Shown here in pieces: positions 34,557 through 43,501 of a stretch of DNA of 64,000 bases. The DNA is taken from assembly GCF_024734895.1 (NCBI RefSeq), contig NZ_CP091430.1:478501-542500 (forward strand), in the 5' to 3' direction. How positions within the stretch are numbered: position 1 is the stretch's first letter; every line of letters begins with the position of its first letter. A program made the translations under genes and the position numbers. The notes under the pieces were generated by a model. It had not been told where the DNA came from. It ran no database searches and saw nothing but the letters and a program-made list of their open reading frames with translations. This DNA is from Paenibacillus spongiae (GTDB lineage Bacteria; Bacillota; Bacilli; Paenibacillales; Paenibacillaceae).

Positions 34557-35473
34557 AATTTCAAACGCTGCGGAAGCTGATCGATTGCTGCAGTTCGGAC
34601 GGGGTATCCATCGGGCAGCTGATGCTGAGCGAGCAAGCGAAGGAGTCGGGACAGAGCGAGTCGGATACGTTCCGGCAGATGGCCGATTACTACGGCATTA
34701 TGAAGGAGGCTGTGCGCCGGGGCATCGAGGAGCCCGTTCCCTCCCGGAGCGGTCTGACCGGCGGCGATGCAAGCCGCGTTCATCAATATGTGAGCAGCGG
34801 CTTGCCGTCGCTTGGCGTGGAAGCGTGTACAGCGCTGGCCTACGCCTTATCCGTATCCGAAGTGAATGCCTCGATGGGGCGCATCGTGGCGACGCCGACG
34901 GCAGGCTCCTGCGGCATCATACCGGGCGTGTTCGTCAGCTCCCAGGAACGTTACCGGTGGGAAGACCGCCATCTTGTCATGGGATTGTTCGCCGCCGGCG
35001 CGATCGGCTATGTCATCGCGAACAATTCCTTCATATCCGGGGCGGAAGGCGGCTGCCAGGCGGAGGTCGGCTCTGCGATCGGCATGGCGGCCGGAGCTTT
35101 GACGGAGCTGCGCGGAGGGACGCCGGAGCAAGCGGTGCATGCGGTCGGCTTGGCGCTCAAAAATTCACTGGGCTTAATATGCGATCCGGTAGGCGGCTTG
35201 GTCGAGATCCCCTGTATCGTACGCAACGGCTTTGGAGCCGTGACCGCCTTGGCCGCGGCGGACATGGCGCTGGCAGGCGTGCGGAGCGTTATTCCGTCCG
35301 ATGAAGTCATCGGCGTGATGCTGGAGGTCGGAACGGCGATGCCCGCCAAGCATAGGGAGACGGCCAAGGGCGGTCTTGCCCAGACGCCGACAGGGCGCCG
35401 TATTATGAAGGATCTCTACGGCGCGAATCGCAGTCGTCAGGAGAACGGGGAAGGAGAGTCGACGAAGCCATGA
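34553..35473 (+). CDS. sdaAA: L-serine dehydratase, iron-sulfur-dependent, alpha subunit
   Basis: 306 residues. Conserved signatures are ATPTAGSCGIIPG, SGAEGGCQAEVGSA and LICDPVGGLVEIPC, whose cysteines hold the [4Fe-4S] cluster that activates the substrate hydroxyl. The length and motif order match the Bacillus two-subunit enzyme. Both its ends overlap neighbours by four bases (sdaAB upstream, the M20 gene downstream), showing tight translational coupling in the operon. Confidence 0.92.
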   Translation: MKFQTLRKLIDCCSSDGVSIGQLMLSEQAKESGQSESDTFRQMADYYGIMKEAVRRGIEEPVPSRSGLTGGDASRVHQYVSSGLPSLGVEACTALAYALSVSEVNASMGRIVATPTAGSCGIIPGVFVSSQERYRWEDRHLVMGLFAAGAIGYVIANNSFISGAEGGCQAEVGSAIGMAAGALTELRGGTPEQAVHAVGLALKNSLGLICDPVGGLVEIPCIVRNGFGAVTALAAADMALAGVRSVIPSDEVIGVMLEVGTAMPAKHRETAKGGLAQTPTGRRIMKDLYGANRSRQENGEGESTKP

Positions 35474-36678
35474 ATGTCATTGATGCGGGCAAACGAATCG
35501 CGGACGAATTGATCGCTTTCCGGCGCGATCTGCACCGGTATCCGGAGCTTAGCTTCCAGGAGTCCGAGACAGCGGCCAAAGTAGGACGGCAATTGGAGGC
35601 GCTCGGCATTGCCTATAAACCGGGCGTCGGAGGACATGGTATTGTCGCCGATATCAAGGGCGGCAGGCCTGGACCCGTCATCGCCCTGAGGGCAGATATG
35701 GATGCGCTCCCGATCGAGGAAGAGTCGGGTCTGGCGTACGCCTCTGCCCGTCCGGGGGTGATGCATGCCTGCGGTCATGATGCGCATACCGCGATACTGC
35801 TTGGCGCGGCGCGGCTTCTTCGGGAGGAGCCGTTCGCGGGTACGGTCCGCCTTCTCTTCCAATCGGCGGAAGAAATTAACGCCGGCGCCAAGGCGATGAT
35901 TGGGGAAGGCGCTTTGGAAGGCGTGGACGAAATATACGGGCTGCATAACCTCCCGACGCTGGCGGCGGGCATGGCGGCGACGAAATACGGCCCGCTTATG
36001 GGATCGGTGGACCGGATCGAGCTGACGATCGAAGGAAGAGGCGGCCATGGCGCCATTCCCGATCAAACGGTCGATCCGGTCGTCTGCGCTTCGGCCATCG
36101 TCATGGGTCTTCAGACCATCGTCAGCCGCGAGGTCTCGCCATTCGATCCCGTTGTTGTCACAATCGGCAGCATTCAGGCCGGTCATGCCAACAACGTCAT
36201 CCCGCACCGCGCTGAATTAACGGGCACGGTCCGCACCTTCGAACCGCGGGTGCAGGAAGCGATGCCTGCCCGAATCGAGCGGATCGTGAAGCAGATTGCC
36301 GACGGTTATCGATGTACGGCAGAGCTTCGGTATATCCGGCAGGTGCCGGTATTGATGAATCATGATGCCTGCGTCAGCCATGTCGATTCGGTTCTGGACC
36401 GGGTGATCGGGGCGGAACGCAGAATTACCGCTGCACCGACGCTTGCGGGGGAAGATTTCTCCGTCTATCTGGAGCGGATCCCGGGCTGCTTCTTCTGGCT
36501 GGGCTCCGGCCCGCTTGAGGATGCGGATCAAGCTTGCGGGCTGCATCATCCAAGGTATACGTTGAACGAGGAATGCATTCCGCTCGGCGCATCGCTGCTC
36601 GCTGCGATTGCCCTGCATCGGCTAGCGGCAAGTACTGCTATAGGCACTGCAGCGGGAGAACCCGGGCGTCATGAATGA
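35470..36678 (+). CDS. M20-family amidohydrolase (aminoacylase/hippurate hydrolase-like)
   Basis: 402 residues of the M20D group. Metal and catalytic motifs are visible: LRADMDALPIEEE, MHACGHDAHTA, LFQSAEEINAGA (QSAEE instead of the usual QPAEE), the dimerisation-domain GRGGHGAIPD, and TLAGEDFSVYL near the C-terminus. Such enzymes remove an acyl group from an N-acyl amino acid or amino sugar acid. Placed between serine dehydratase and a Gfo/Idh enzyme, it suggests that the pathway substrate carries an amide. It overlaps sdaAA by ATGA. Confidence 0.88.
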   Translation: MNVIDAGKRIADELIAFRRDLHRYPELSFQESETAAKVGRQLEALGIAYKPGVGGHGIVADIKGGRPGPVIALRADMDALPIEEESGLAYASARPGVMHACGHDAHTAILLGAARLLREEPFAGTVRLLFQSAEEINAGAKAMIGEGALEGVDEIYGLHNLPTLAAGMAATKYGPLMGSVDRIELTIEGRGGHGAIPDQTVDPVVCASAIVMGLQTIVSREVSPFDPVVVTIGSIQAGHANNVIPHRAELTGTVRTFEPRVQEAMPARIERIVKQIADGYRCTAELRYIRQVPVLMNHDACVSHVDSVLDRVIGAERRITAAPTLAGEDFSVYLERIPGCFFWLGSGPLEDADQACGLHHPRYTLNEECIPLGASLLAAIALHRLAASTAIGTAAGEPGRHE

Positions 36679-36698
36679 TGATGAGGAGGAGATTGCCA

Positions 36699-37607
36699 AT
36701 GGACAGCATCAAGATTGGTATGATCGGTCTGGATACTTCGCATGTCACGGCATTTACGAAGCTCATTAACGATGTGAATCATGAGCATCATGTTCCGGGC
36801 GGCCGCGTGACGGCCGCTTACCCGGGCGGATCGCCCGACTTTCCGCTCAGCATCAACCGCGTGGAAGGATTCACGGAGGAGCTGCGGAATCAATATGGCG
36901 TCGAAATCGTCGCTACCCCGGAGGAGGTCGCCGAGCGCTGCGACGCGATTCTACTGGAATCCGCGGATGGGCGGGTTCATCTGGAGCAGTTCCGCAGAAT
37001 CGCTTCTTACGGGAAGCCGGTATTCATTGACAAGCCGCTTGCCCTTAAAGCCGCGGATGCGGAAGAGATCGGCCGGATTGCGGCTAAGCACGGCATTCCG
37101 GTCATGAGCGCTTCATCGCTCCGTTATACGGACGCGTTGATCGCCGAGCTTGAGCGGGAGGGCGCGGGCATGATTACCGGTGCGGATGTACACGGGCCGA
37201 TGCCGGTGGAGCCGACCCAATCCTATTATTTCTGGTACGGGATACATACAGCCGAGATGCTGTTTGCCATTATGGGCACCGGTTGCGAAGAGGTGTATGC
37301 CAGCTCGTCCGAATCGCATGAGCTTATAACCGGAAGGTGGAGGGACGGGCGCATCGGCACGATCCGGGGCAGCCGCGATGGCAGCTATCAATTCGGCGCT
37401 CTCGTCCACCGTACGAAAGGATCGGCTTATATCAATGCCAGCGCCGCGGCGAGACCGGCTTATGCCGGATTAATGGAGCAGGTCATCGCGATGTTCAAGA
37501 CCGGCCGCCCCTCCCTCAACTGGGAGGAAACCATCGCGATCATCCGCTTTCTGGAGAAGGCGGAGGAGAGCAGAACCAGCGGAGCGGCAGTCCGCATTCA
37601 TCCGTAA
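36699..37607 (+). CDS. Gfo/Idh/MocA-family oxidoreductase
   Basis: 302 residues. The N-terminal Rossmann domain starts IKIGMIGLDTSHVTAF and reaches the conserved KP motif in FIDKPLALKAADAEEI (EKP is more usual). The C-terminal domain is shorter than in most relatives. Members use NAD(P) to oxidise or epimerise sugars and sugar acids. It lies 20 bases behind the M20 gene; AGGAGGAG before ATG 36699 decides the start over 36675. A second Gfo/Idh gene begins just after it but is broken. Confidence 0.85.
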   Translation: MDSIKIGMIGLDTSHVTAFTKLINDVNHEHHVPGGRVTAAYPGGSPDFPLSINRVEGFTEELRNQYGVEIVATPEEVAERCDAILLESADGRVHLEQFRRIASYGKPVFIDKPLALKAADAEEIGRIAAKHGIPVMSASSLRYTDALIAELEREGAGMITGADVHGPMPVEPTQSYYFWYGIHTAEMLFAIMGTGCEEVYASSSESHELITGRWRDGRIGTIRGSRDGSYQFGALVHRTKGSAYINASAAARPAYAGLMEQVIAMFKTGRPSLNWEETIAIIRFLEKAEESRTSGAAVRIHP

Positions 37608-37639
37608 TTTTCATTACCCTACAACAGGAGGAAATTCAG

Positions 37640-37816
37640 ATGGCAAAATTGAAGGTTGGCTTAATCGGGGCAGGTTCCATATCGGAGTTAGGCCGGCGCA
37701 AACTGGCAATGGAAGTAAGCGGAACAATAGCACTGCTTCCACTGCTTCCATTGCTTCGTCCTCGAAACCTCCGTAGCAACTCCATGCAGCTCTTCGTTGT
37801 TTGTACCGCTCCGTAG
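37640..37816 (+). pseudogene. Truncated Gfo/Idh dehydrogenase (N-terminal 17 residues only)
   Basis: After a good GGAGGAAA ribosome site, the frame reads MAKLKVGLIGAGSISEL, the standard start of a Gfo/Idh Rossmann domain. It then departs into leucine-rich text with no family resemblance and stops at 37816. The break is near 37690. A decayed Gfo/Idh C-terminus appears at 43808-43973, so this is probably the left part of one gene interrupted by about 6 kb of other DNA. Confidence 0.75.
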
Positions 37817-38330
37817 CCGTGGCTGCGGTCGCTCTTGGTCATGGCTGCCCAGATAATCTACCGCAGGGCTTCTCACATGTAAAGGCTACCGACTTCCTCC
37901 TCTTCGTTCCGGCCCTTCGGGTACAGTGAGCCTCGCGCCCTGCGGGTTCTTGCCATTGCGGCCATGACCCTGTCGCTTCCCTCCGCCACATCTACACTGC
38001 TTGGAGCACGTAAGCATGTTTGAAAAATAAGTTCCAAAGGAGAAGGAAGGCAGGGAGTTTCGTTGAGTGAAAACCGTAAACGTCCAAACCGGATTAAGAT
38101 TCGCCTTACCGATGAAGAATTAGCGGCCATTCAGTAAAAAGCGGATACGCTTCAAAAACGCACGGTTCTCGTACAGCCGCTGGCCGGGAATCTCCTCATC
38201 TTACGGAGGAGAGCCGCTCTCGCCGTCGAAATAACTTGGAAACATCCGGAAGCTATACTGCGATGAAAGGGTTGATTCTTGCCGCATCAGATGACTCTGC
38301 CCCATCCTTGTAAATAGGAGGAAGATCGCA
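37697..38330 (+). other. Non-coding mobile-element scar
   Basis: About 630 bases with no intact gene. It opens with a short CTTCCACTG/CTTCCATTG direct repeat near 37735-37760, contains GC-rich dyads around 37905-37950, and ends with the MobC-like remnant at 38063. Abrupt loss of the gfo/idh frame at its left edge marks it as inserted or rearranged DNA. No transposase frame could be read on either strand. Confidence 0.5.
38063..38170 (+). pseudogene. MobC-like mobilisation protein remnant with a nonsense codon
   Basis: A TTG-started frame behind AAAGGAG-type sequence reads LSENRKRPNRIKIRLTDEEL, then AAIQ and TAA at 38135. Reading on in the same frame gives KADTLQKRT, which is what a MobC/ribbon-helix-helix accessory protein would continue with. 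The TAA therefore looks like a CAA-to-TAA mutation. Only the N-terminal part is recognisable. MobC proteins assist relaxases at plasmid or integrative-element oriT sites. Confidence 0.55.
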
Positions 38331-38331
38331 T

Positions 38332-39318
38332 ATGAAAAGAAAAGCCGTTCTGATTACCGCCATGGGAAAGCAAACGTTCACTGCCGGGCAGCTCGCTCGC
38401 CTTGAAGCGGCCGGCGACATCGTATTCCATCAGGCGCTTGATCCCATTCCGCCGGATGAACTCGCCCTTCTGCTGAAAGATGCCGACGTCGCGGGACTGA
38501 CGCCGCGTTCCGTGCCGGTTATCGACGAGGCGGCGTTCGGCGGGCTGCCGAAGTTGAGGGGGATCGCCGTGTTCGCGACCGGTGTCGATTATATCGACCT
38601 GGAGTGGCTGGAAGAACGGGGCATCGCCCTCGCAAATCTGCCCGAGTATTCCACCGTATCCGTGGCGGAGCATGCGATCGGCATGCTGCTGACGCTATCC
38701 CGCCGGATTCATCTCAGCCAGGACCGCGTCAGAGGCCGGGTTCCGGCCGGCACCTCGGTCAAAGGCTGGGAGCTGCGCGGCAAGACGATCGGCTTGATCG
38801 GCCTGGGTCGGATCGGCAGCCATGTGGCGGGAATCGCGGCGGCCTTCGGCATGCGGGTGCTCGGCTGCGATCCCAGGCCCGGGCGGGGATCCGGCATTAC
38901 GATGGTCGGCCTGCAGGAGCTGCTCGTTTCATCGGACATCGTGTCTCTGCACTACCCATCCAGCTGGAAGAGCGCACACAGCTTCGGCGCTAGCGAGCTC
39001 GGACAGATGAAGCGCGGTGCCATCCTGATCAACGTATCCCGCTCCGCGCTGGTCGAGGAGGAAGCGGTCGTCGCCGCCATCGAGCAGGGACGGCTTCGCG
39101 GCTATGCGGTCGACGACCGCTTCTCCCTCGCGAACGAACGGGCGCAGCGGCAGATCGAAGAAGGCCGCATTCTGCAAACCGGCCATACGGCCTGGTATTC
39201 CGAAGAAGTCATCGAGCGCGGGTATGAGGCATGGGTCGATAACGTCATCGGCCTGTTGAAGGACGATTCGCGGCATAGAACTGCGATGAAGGGAGGACGG
39301 AATCGCGATGACGAATAA
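38332..39318 (+). CDS. D-isomer-specific 2-hydroxyacid dehydrogenase family protein
   Basis: 328 residues. The NAD-binding domain shows GKTIGLIGLGRIGSHVA; catalytic Arg237 is in NVSRSALV and His285 in TGHTAWYSEE. Relatives reduce 2-oxo acids or oxidise D-2-hydroxy acids such as phosphoglycerate, glycerate or lactate. The C-terminal catalytic elements are complete. AGGAGG precedes ATG 38332. It overlaps the following membrane-protein gene by 11 bases and is inside the interval that separates the two Gfo/Idh fragments, so it may be cargo of an inserted segment. Confidence 0.87.
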   Translation: MKRKAVLITAMGKQTFTAGQLARLEAAGDIVFHQALDPIPPDELALLLKDADVAGLTPRSVPVIDEAAFGGLPKLRGIAVFATGVDYIDLEWLEERGIALANLPEYSTVSVAEHAIGMLLTLSRRIHLSQDRVRGRVPAGTSVKGWELRGKTIGLIGLGRIGSHVAGIAAAFGMRVLGCDPRPGRGSGITMVGLQELLVSSDIVSLHYPSSWKSAHSFGASELGQMKRGAILINVSRSALVEEEAVVAAIEQGRLRGYAVDDRFSLANERAQRQIEEGRILQTGHTAWYSEEVIERGYEAWVDNVIGLLKDDSRHRTAMKGGRNRDDE

Positions 39319-40069
39319 CTCGCCGGCGCTTCACGATAACGGGGAATACGCTGCGGCCGCCGGACGGCTGCGGCGCATGGAACGAAGGCTGATTGCAGCT
39401 GCTTTCGTCATCGGCGCCGTCTTCGTGCTGCTGCTGCTGGCCGTGAAGTGGCCCCGTTACTGGGAGTATATCGCATCCGAGCAAACCCCGATGACCTGGC
39501 TGCAGAGCGTCGTCTGGTTCGGCTGCGGGCTGCTGGCCTTGCTTAGCCTGACGCTCGTCTACGCGCGCCGCGGCTTTCGGCTGGAGGCCGCAGTCTGGCT
39601 GCTGCTTGCGGGCGCCTGCTTTTTCCTCATGGCGGATGAACGGTTTGCGCTTCACGAACGGGTCCGGGACCACTGGCTGAAGCCTGCCGATATCCGGCTG
39701 CTGCCCTGGATGGGCGCAGGCGACTTCGTCATTTTGCTCTACGCGGTTGTCGCGCTCTGCTTCTTGGTCTACATCTATCGTGTGTTCAAAGTTCGCAAAG
39801 CCGCCTGGATCTGGTTCTGCATCGCCGCCGGTCTCGCCGCGGCCGCGGTCGTCATGGACTCCTTCGACGTATCGCGGATGTCCAAAGACGCCGAACGGCT
39901 GGAGCAGACGCTCGAGGAGATCGTCGAGCTGACGTCGGTGCTGGCGCTTCTGAGCGCGAAGCTGCTCATGCTGAACCACAATCTCATGGCCTGGGCGACA
40001 CCCGACTCCAACGTCTCCGGGCCGGCGGCAGCAGATGGAACGGCCGAGACCGCTCGCCGCCCGTTATGA
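39308..40069 (+). CDS. Six-TM membrane protein of unknown function
   Basis: 253 residues with about six hydrophobic segments. I do not recognise the family. Striking polar residues sit at membrane edges: MADERFALHERVRDHW after TM3, and DSFDVSRM with EEIVELTSV near TM5-6. Acid-and-histidine spacing like this recalls metal-dependent membrane hydrolases of the ceramidase type, but this is only a resemblance. Translation is coupled to the hydroxyacid dehydrogenase by an 11-base overlap. The C-terminal tail is Ala/Thr-rich and probably cytoplasmic. Confidence 0.65.
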   Translation: MTNNSPALHDNGEYAAAAGRLRRMERRLIAAAFVIGAVFVLLLLAVKWPRYWEYIASEQTPMTWLQSVVWFGCGLLALLSLTLVYARRGFRLEAAVWLLLAGACFFLMADERFALHERVRDHWLKPADIRLLPWMGAGDFVILLYAVVALCFLVYIYRVFKVRKAAWIWFCIAAGLAAAAVVMDSFDVSRMSKDAERLEQTLEEIVELTSVLALLSAKLLMLNHNLMAWATPDSNVSGPAAADGTAETARRPL

Positions 40070-40280
40070 GAATCCCTTTCCAATAAAATGGAAATCGCCG
40101 TCGGATCTGGAATCAAGAAGATGAGGCTTCGCGAGATGAGAGGAAGGTGACGTTTAACCGTGAAACAATTCGAAGAAGCGGTCGTCTCGACGAATCGGGT
40201 ATGCGTGCCGCCTTGTGTCCCAACGAATTATTCCGAGTTCGTTCTCCCGGTTTAGCTGCGGGAGAGCGTAAGAAAACACG

Positions 40281-40325
40281 AAAACGGCCCTGTCGCGAAA
40301 AATGCGAACAGCAGCCGTTTTTTTG
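40281..40325 (+). terminator. Terminator after the membrane-protein gene
   Basis: AAAACGGC pairs with GCCGTTTT, plus an inner TGT/ACA pairing, followed by further T residues. The surrounding 40070-40440 has short frames on both strands that show no coding character. Confidence 0.75.
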
Positions 40326-40470
40326 CTTGGATTCAGAAATAGATAAGCTGCCGCTCAAGGCTGAATTTGGACCGAAATCGCTTTGCTTTCTCGCAGGTGA
40401 CCGAATCCAGGCCAAACGCGATGCATCGGACCGCTAAAGACTAGCCCCCTCTTACTCGATTGCTATTACG

Positions 40471-40509
40471 AAAACCGATTCCCTTGTAGAGTAAAGGGTT
40501 CGGTTTTTT
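40471..40509 (+). terminator. Second intrinsic terminator
   Basis: AACCGA/TCGGTT and CCCTT/AAGGG stems with a small internal loop, followed by TTTTTT. From here to 40781 the sequence is A+T-richer; I see no clear promoter pair for the phosphoesterase gene. Confidence 0.8.
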
Positions 40510-40781
40510 CATGCAACGCAATTGCTTAGCGTACGATTTTTTTTCGTTTCGAGAAGTAACCCCTTAAGTCTGCTACTTGGAAGAAAACTTCCAATAATGT
40601 TCCATTCATTAGGGAGGGATGTGCTTATCTTTAGAAATAATTATCATTGGCCGTTCCTTAATTTAACAAAACCTTGTTACAGTCGCATTGAAAGGGGGGC
40701 TTGTACATATTGAGTTAAGTTTTCTCCGCTTGCAGGTGAAATTCGTAAAAAGTATGCACAAACAAAAGGAGTGGTGAGGTA

Positions 40782-43328
40782 GTGATCGATATGATGGTTG
40801 GCTCGAAACAGTTTCAGGAAAAGATTCGGTATCCCGTTATTGCGCTTTTGGTTGGGCTAGCCTTGTTGGCTTTGATAAAGCCTGTATTCGCGCTTGACAC
40901 CGACGCGGTTGTAACCGGAACCGTCTTTAAGGACAAGGACGCGGACGGCGTTAAAGATGCCAATGAACCCGGTATTGCGGGCATGAGCGTCTCCGACGGC
41001 AAGGAATTTACAAAGACGGATGACGAAGGAAATTATAGTCTAACCGTAGATACAGCAAGACGACTGGGTGACATTGTTTTCGTCAATGTGCCCAGCGGTT
41101 ATAAAGTGCCTGTTAACAAGGATAAGACGCCTCAATTTTACAAGCAGCTTGGGGAACTGCAACCAAATGAACAACGGGTGCAGGATTTCGGCCTGTTGAT
41201 CGCTCCCGAGACTGCCAAACCGGACTTTAATTTTGCAAATGCGGCCGATGTTCATGTCCAAGCGGGCTCGGCAAACTACAAGGAACGGTTTATCGGGCAG
41301 ATTGAGCAAATCAATAATTCGACCGAGAAGCCTGCTTTTATCGCTGTGAGCGGAGACTTGACCAACCGCGCGACAGATCAGGAGTTTCTGGATTACATGG
41401 CGGGAACTGCAGTCTCAAAAATTCCTGTATATCCGGCAGTAGGAAATCATGATGTAACCCCCGGTCCGGACTATCGTACCCGAATCGACCGCTACCGCAT
41501 GTATTTGGGACCGGAATGGTATTCTTTCGACTATGGCAACCGCCATTTCGTCACGCTCGAAAACAACCTTGGATTTAGCGAGGCGGATCAGCTTGAATGG
41601 CTGCGCAAGGACTTGGAAGCGAACGCCGTCGACAAAGAGGTCGTGGTCATCATCCACAAACCTCTGAAGGCTCCGCAGACGCCGAACGGCACCGAGGAGT
41701 ACATCGATCTTCTTGGTAAGTACAACACGGTGTTGTTATTAATGGGACATATCCATTTGAACGATGTCGACACGATGGACAAGTTACCGGGGGCTAACTA
41801 CGTTCTCACCAACTCAAGCGCGTATACGATCGACCAGACACCTAACGGGTTCCGACATGTGAAGTTCAAGGGTGGGAGCCAGGTTACTCCTTTCAAAATG
41901 TTTGATGTCGAGAAAAGCTTGTCCATCGTCAATCCAGCGCCGGGAAGCAAAATCGAGCAGGGTATGATGGATGTGCTGGTCAACGCATACGATACTTCGA
42001 AAGAAGTCAACAGTGTTCAATATCGCATTGACGGCGGCGTGTGGTTCAATCTGAAGAAGTCGAGCGCAGTTTCATGGACCGCAGCCTATGATGCCCGAAG
42101 GTCAGTTGCCGGCAAGCACAAGATTGAAGTGAAAGTAACCGATGCTGCCGGAAAACGTTGGGAACGATCGGGCGAGTATGAAATCGTTCGGCCCGGCAGT
42201 TTACCCGACATTCAAGCCGGCGCAAACTGGCCGATGTTTCACGGCAATGCGCAGCATACCGGAAAGGCTGCCGATGCTTTGACGCCAGAACTTCGGTTGG
42301 CTTGGAGTTACAAGACGCCGGGGAGCATTCTCACTTCTTCGCCGGCAATCGCCGACGGAGTGGCGTATATAGGAACGCGTGACGAAGATGGAGCCGATCA
42401 TCAGGGAGTTCATGCGGTTGATCTGAAGACGGGCCTGAGGAAGTGGTATTTTAAAGCCAACGCCCAAGTGCATTCTTCGCCGGCTGTGGCTGACGGCATC
42501 GTCTACGCCTCGTCGATTCACGGAACGCTCTATGCGTTGAATGCGGCAAGCGGCGAGAAGCTTTGGGAGAAAACAGTAGGCCCGCAGGACGGGAGCCGGG
42601 CGTGGATGTACTATTCTCCGACTGTCGCGGAACAGGTGGTATATCAGGCATACGGCGGCGGTGCGATCATGGCGCTGGATGCGAAGACAGGCGACGAGCT
42701 CTGGAACAAACCGCTTGCCGGAGGCTGGTTCGCCGATAGTTCGCCGGTTTATGATAACGGTAAAGTTTATGTCGGTGCCGAAGGATGGATCGTCGCATTA
42801 GATGCGAAGACCGGAGCCGAACTATGGCGTACAAAACCGGCCCTCGGAGATAATGTTATGCATTCGATGCCTGCCATTGCGGATGGCCGGCTGTATATGG
42901 GTCTGGGTTATAAAGGCGGACTCATCGTCGCCCTTGACGCTTCGACAGGCCAAGAGCTTTGGCGTTACTTAAGCACCGATACTTCCTATATCGCGGGCTA
43001 TACAACGGGTTCTTCACCGGCTCTGGTGGACGGAGTCGTATATATAGGAATGTCGGATGGCAACGTCGTTGCGCTTGATGCCGAAAAAGGTACATTGCTA
43101 TGGAAATACCGCACCAAGGGCGGAATCATTTCCTCGCCTGCCGTCAGTGGAGATACCATCTTTATCGGTTCTAACGATGGCAACTTGTATTCACTAGATA
43201 AAAAATCAGGACAACTTTTATCGCAATACGAGATCGGCACATGGGTCGCTTCCTCACCGGCCATTACTGGCAATACGCTCGTCGTCGGAGCTTTCGACGG
43301 CAATCTGTACGCTTTTACATCTCAATGA
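40782..43328 (+). CDS. Secreted calcineurin-like phosphoesterase fused to a PQQ-type beta-propeller
   Basis: 848 residues. An N-terminal hydrophobic segment (about 16-38) acts as signal or anchor. An SdrD-B-like sandwich follows (TVFKDKDADGVKDANEPGI; about 45-130). The metallophosphoesterase domain (about 150-360) has Asp156-x-His158, GDLTNR, GNHD and GHIHLND, a complete two-metal site. After an Ig-like segment, residues ~475-848 form PQQ-like blades (repeats such as LVDGVVYIGMSDGNVVALDA). It presumably cleaves phosphoesters outside the membrane, with the propeller for binding. GTG 40782 follows AAAGGAGTGG. It has somewhat lower G+C than its neighbours. Confidence 0.85.
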   Translation: MIDMMVGSKQFQEKIRYPVIALLVGLALLALIKPVFALDTDAVVTGTVFKDKDADGVKDANEPGIAGMSVSDGKEFTKTDDEGNYSLTVDTARRLGDIVFVNVPSGYKVPVNKDKTPQFYKQLGELQPNEQRVQDFGLLIAPETAKPDFNFANAADVHVQAGSANYKERFIGQIEQINNSTEKPAFIAVSGDLTNRATDQEFLDYMAGTAVSKIPVYPAVGNHDVTPGPDYRTRIDRYRMYLGPEWYSFDYGNRHFVTLENNLGFSEADQLEWLRKDLEANAVDKEVVVIIHKPLKAPQTPNGTEEYIDLLGKYNTVLLLMGHIHLNDVDTMDKLPGANYVLTNSSAYTIDQTPNGFRHVKFKGGSQVTPFKMFDVEKSLSIVNPAPGSKIEQGMMDVLVNAYDTSKEVNSVQYRIDGGVWFNLKKSSAVSWTAAYDARRSVAGKHKIEVKVTDAAGKRWERSGEYEIVRPGSLPDIQAGANWPMFHGNAQHTGKAADALTPELRLAWSYKTPGSILTSSPAIADGVAYIGTRDEDGADHQGVHAVDLKTGLRKWYFKANAQVHSSPAVADGIVYASSIHGTLYALNAASGEKLWEKTVGPQDGSRAWMYYSPTVAEQVVYQAYGGGAIMALDAKTGDELWNKPLAGGWFADSSPVYDNGKVYVGAEGWIVALDAKTGAELWRTKPALGDNVMHSMPAIADGRLYMGLGYKGGLIVALDASTGQELWRYLSTDTSYIAGYTTGSSPALVDGVVYIGMSDGNVVALDAEKGTLLWKYRTKGGIISSPAVSGDTIFIGSNDGNLYSLDKKSGQLLSQYEIGTWVASSPAITGNTLVVGAFDGNLYAFTSQ

Positions 43329-43359
43329 CGTGAAAGATATTCGCAATAGTTGAAATCAA

Positions 43360-43400
43360 GAGGCCCTTTATCCGAATCCGGGAGGCAAGGGCCTCACCTT
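43360..43400 (+). terminator. Terminator after the phosphoesterase gene
   Basis: GAGGCCCTT pairs perfectly with AAGGGCCTC, and TTTT follows a few bases later. Confidence 0.7.
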
Positions 43401-43501
43401 TTCTACCCGCATAAGACGCGTGAGAGATGTGAAGAAAGCAGTAATCTGCTGTTTGGGATTGTTGTATGTTTGGTTGGGCATCCTGATGCGTTCTCCGGTT
43501 G

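Noticed and set aside
37905..37960. oriT/nick site
   Set aside because: GC-rich dyads next to a MobC remnant are suggestive, but no known nic consensus could be confirmed by eye.
40147..40437. 96-residue + strand ORF between terminators
   Set aside because: It runs through the terminator stem at 40281, lacks a ribosome site and shows no protein-like character.
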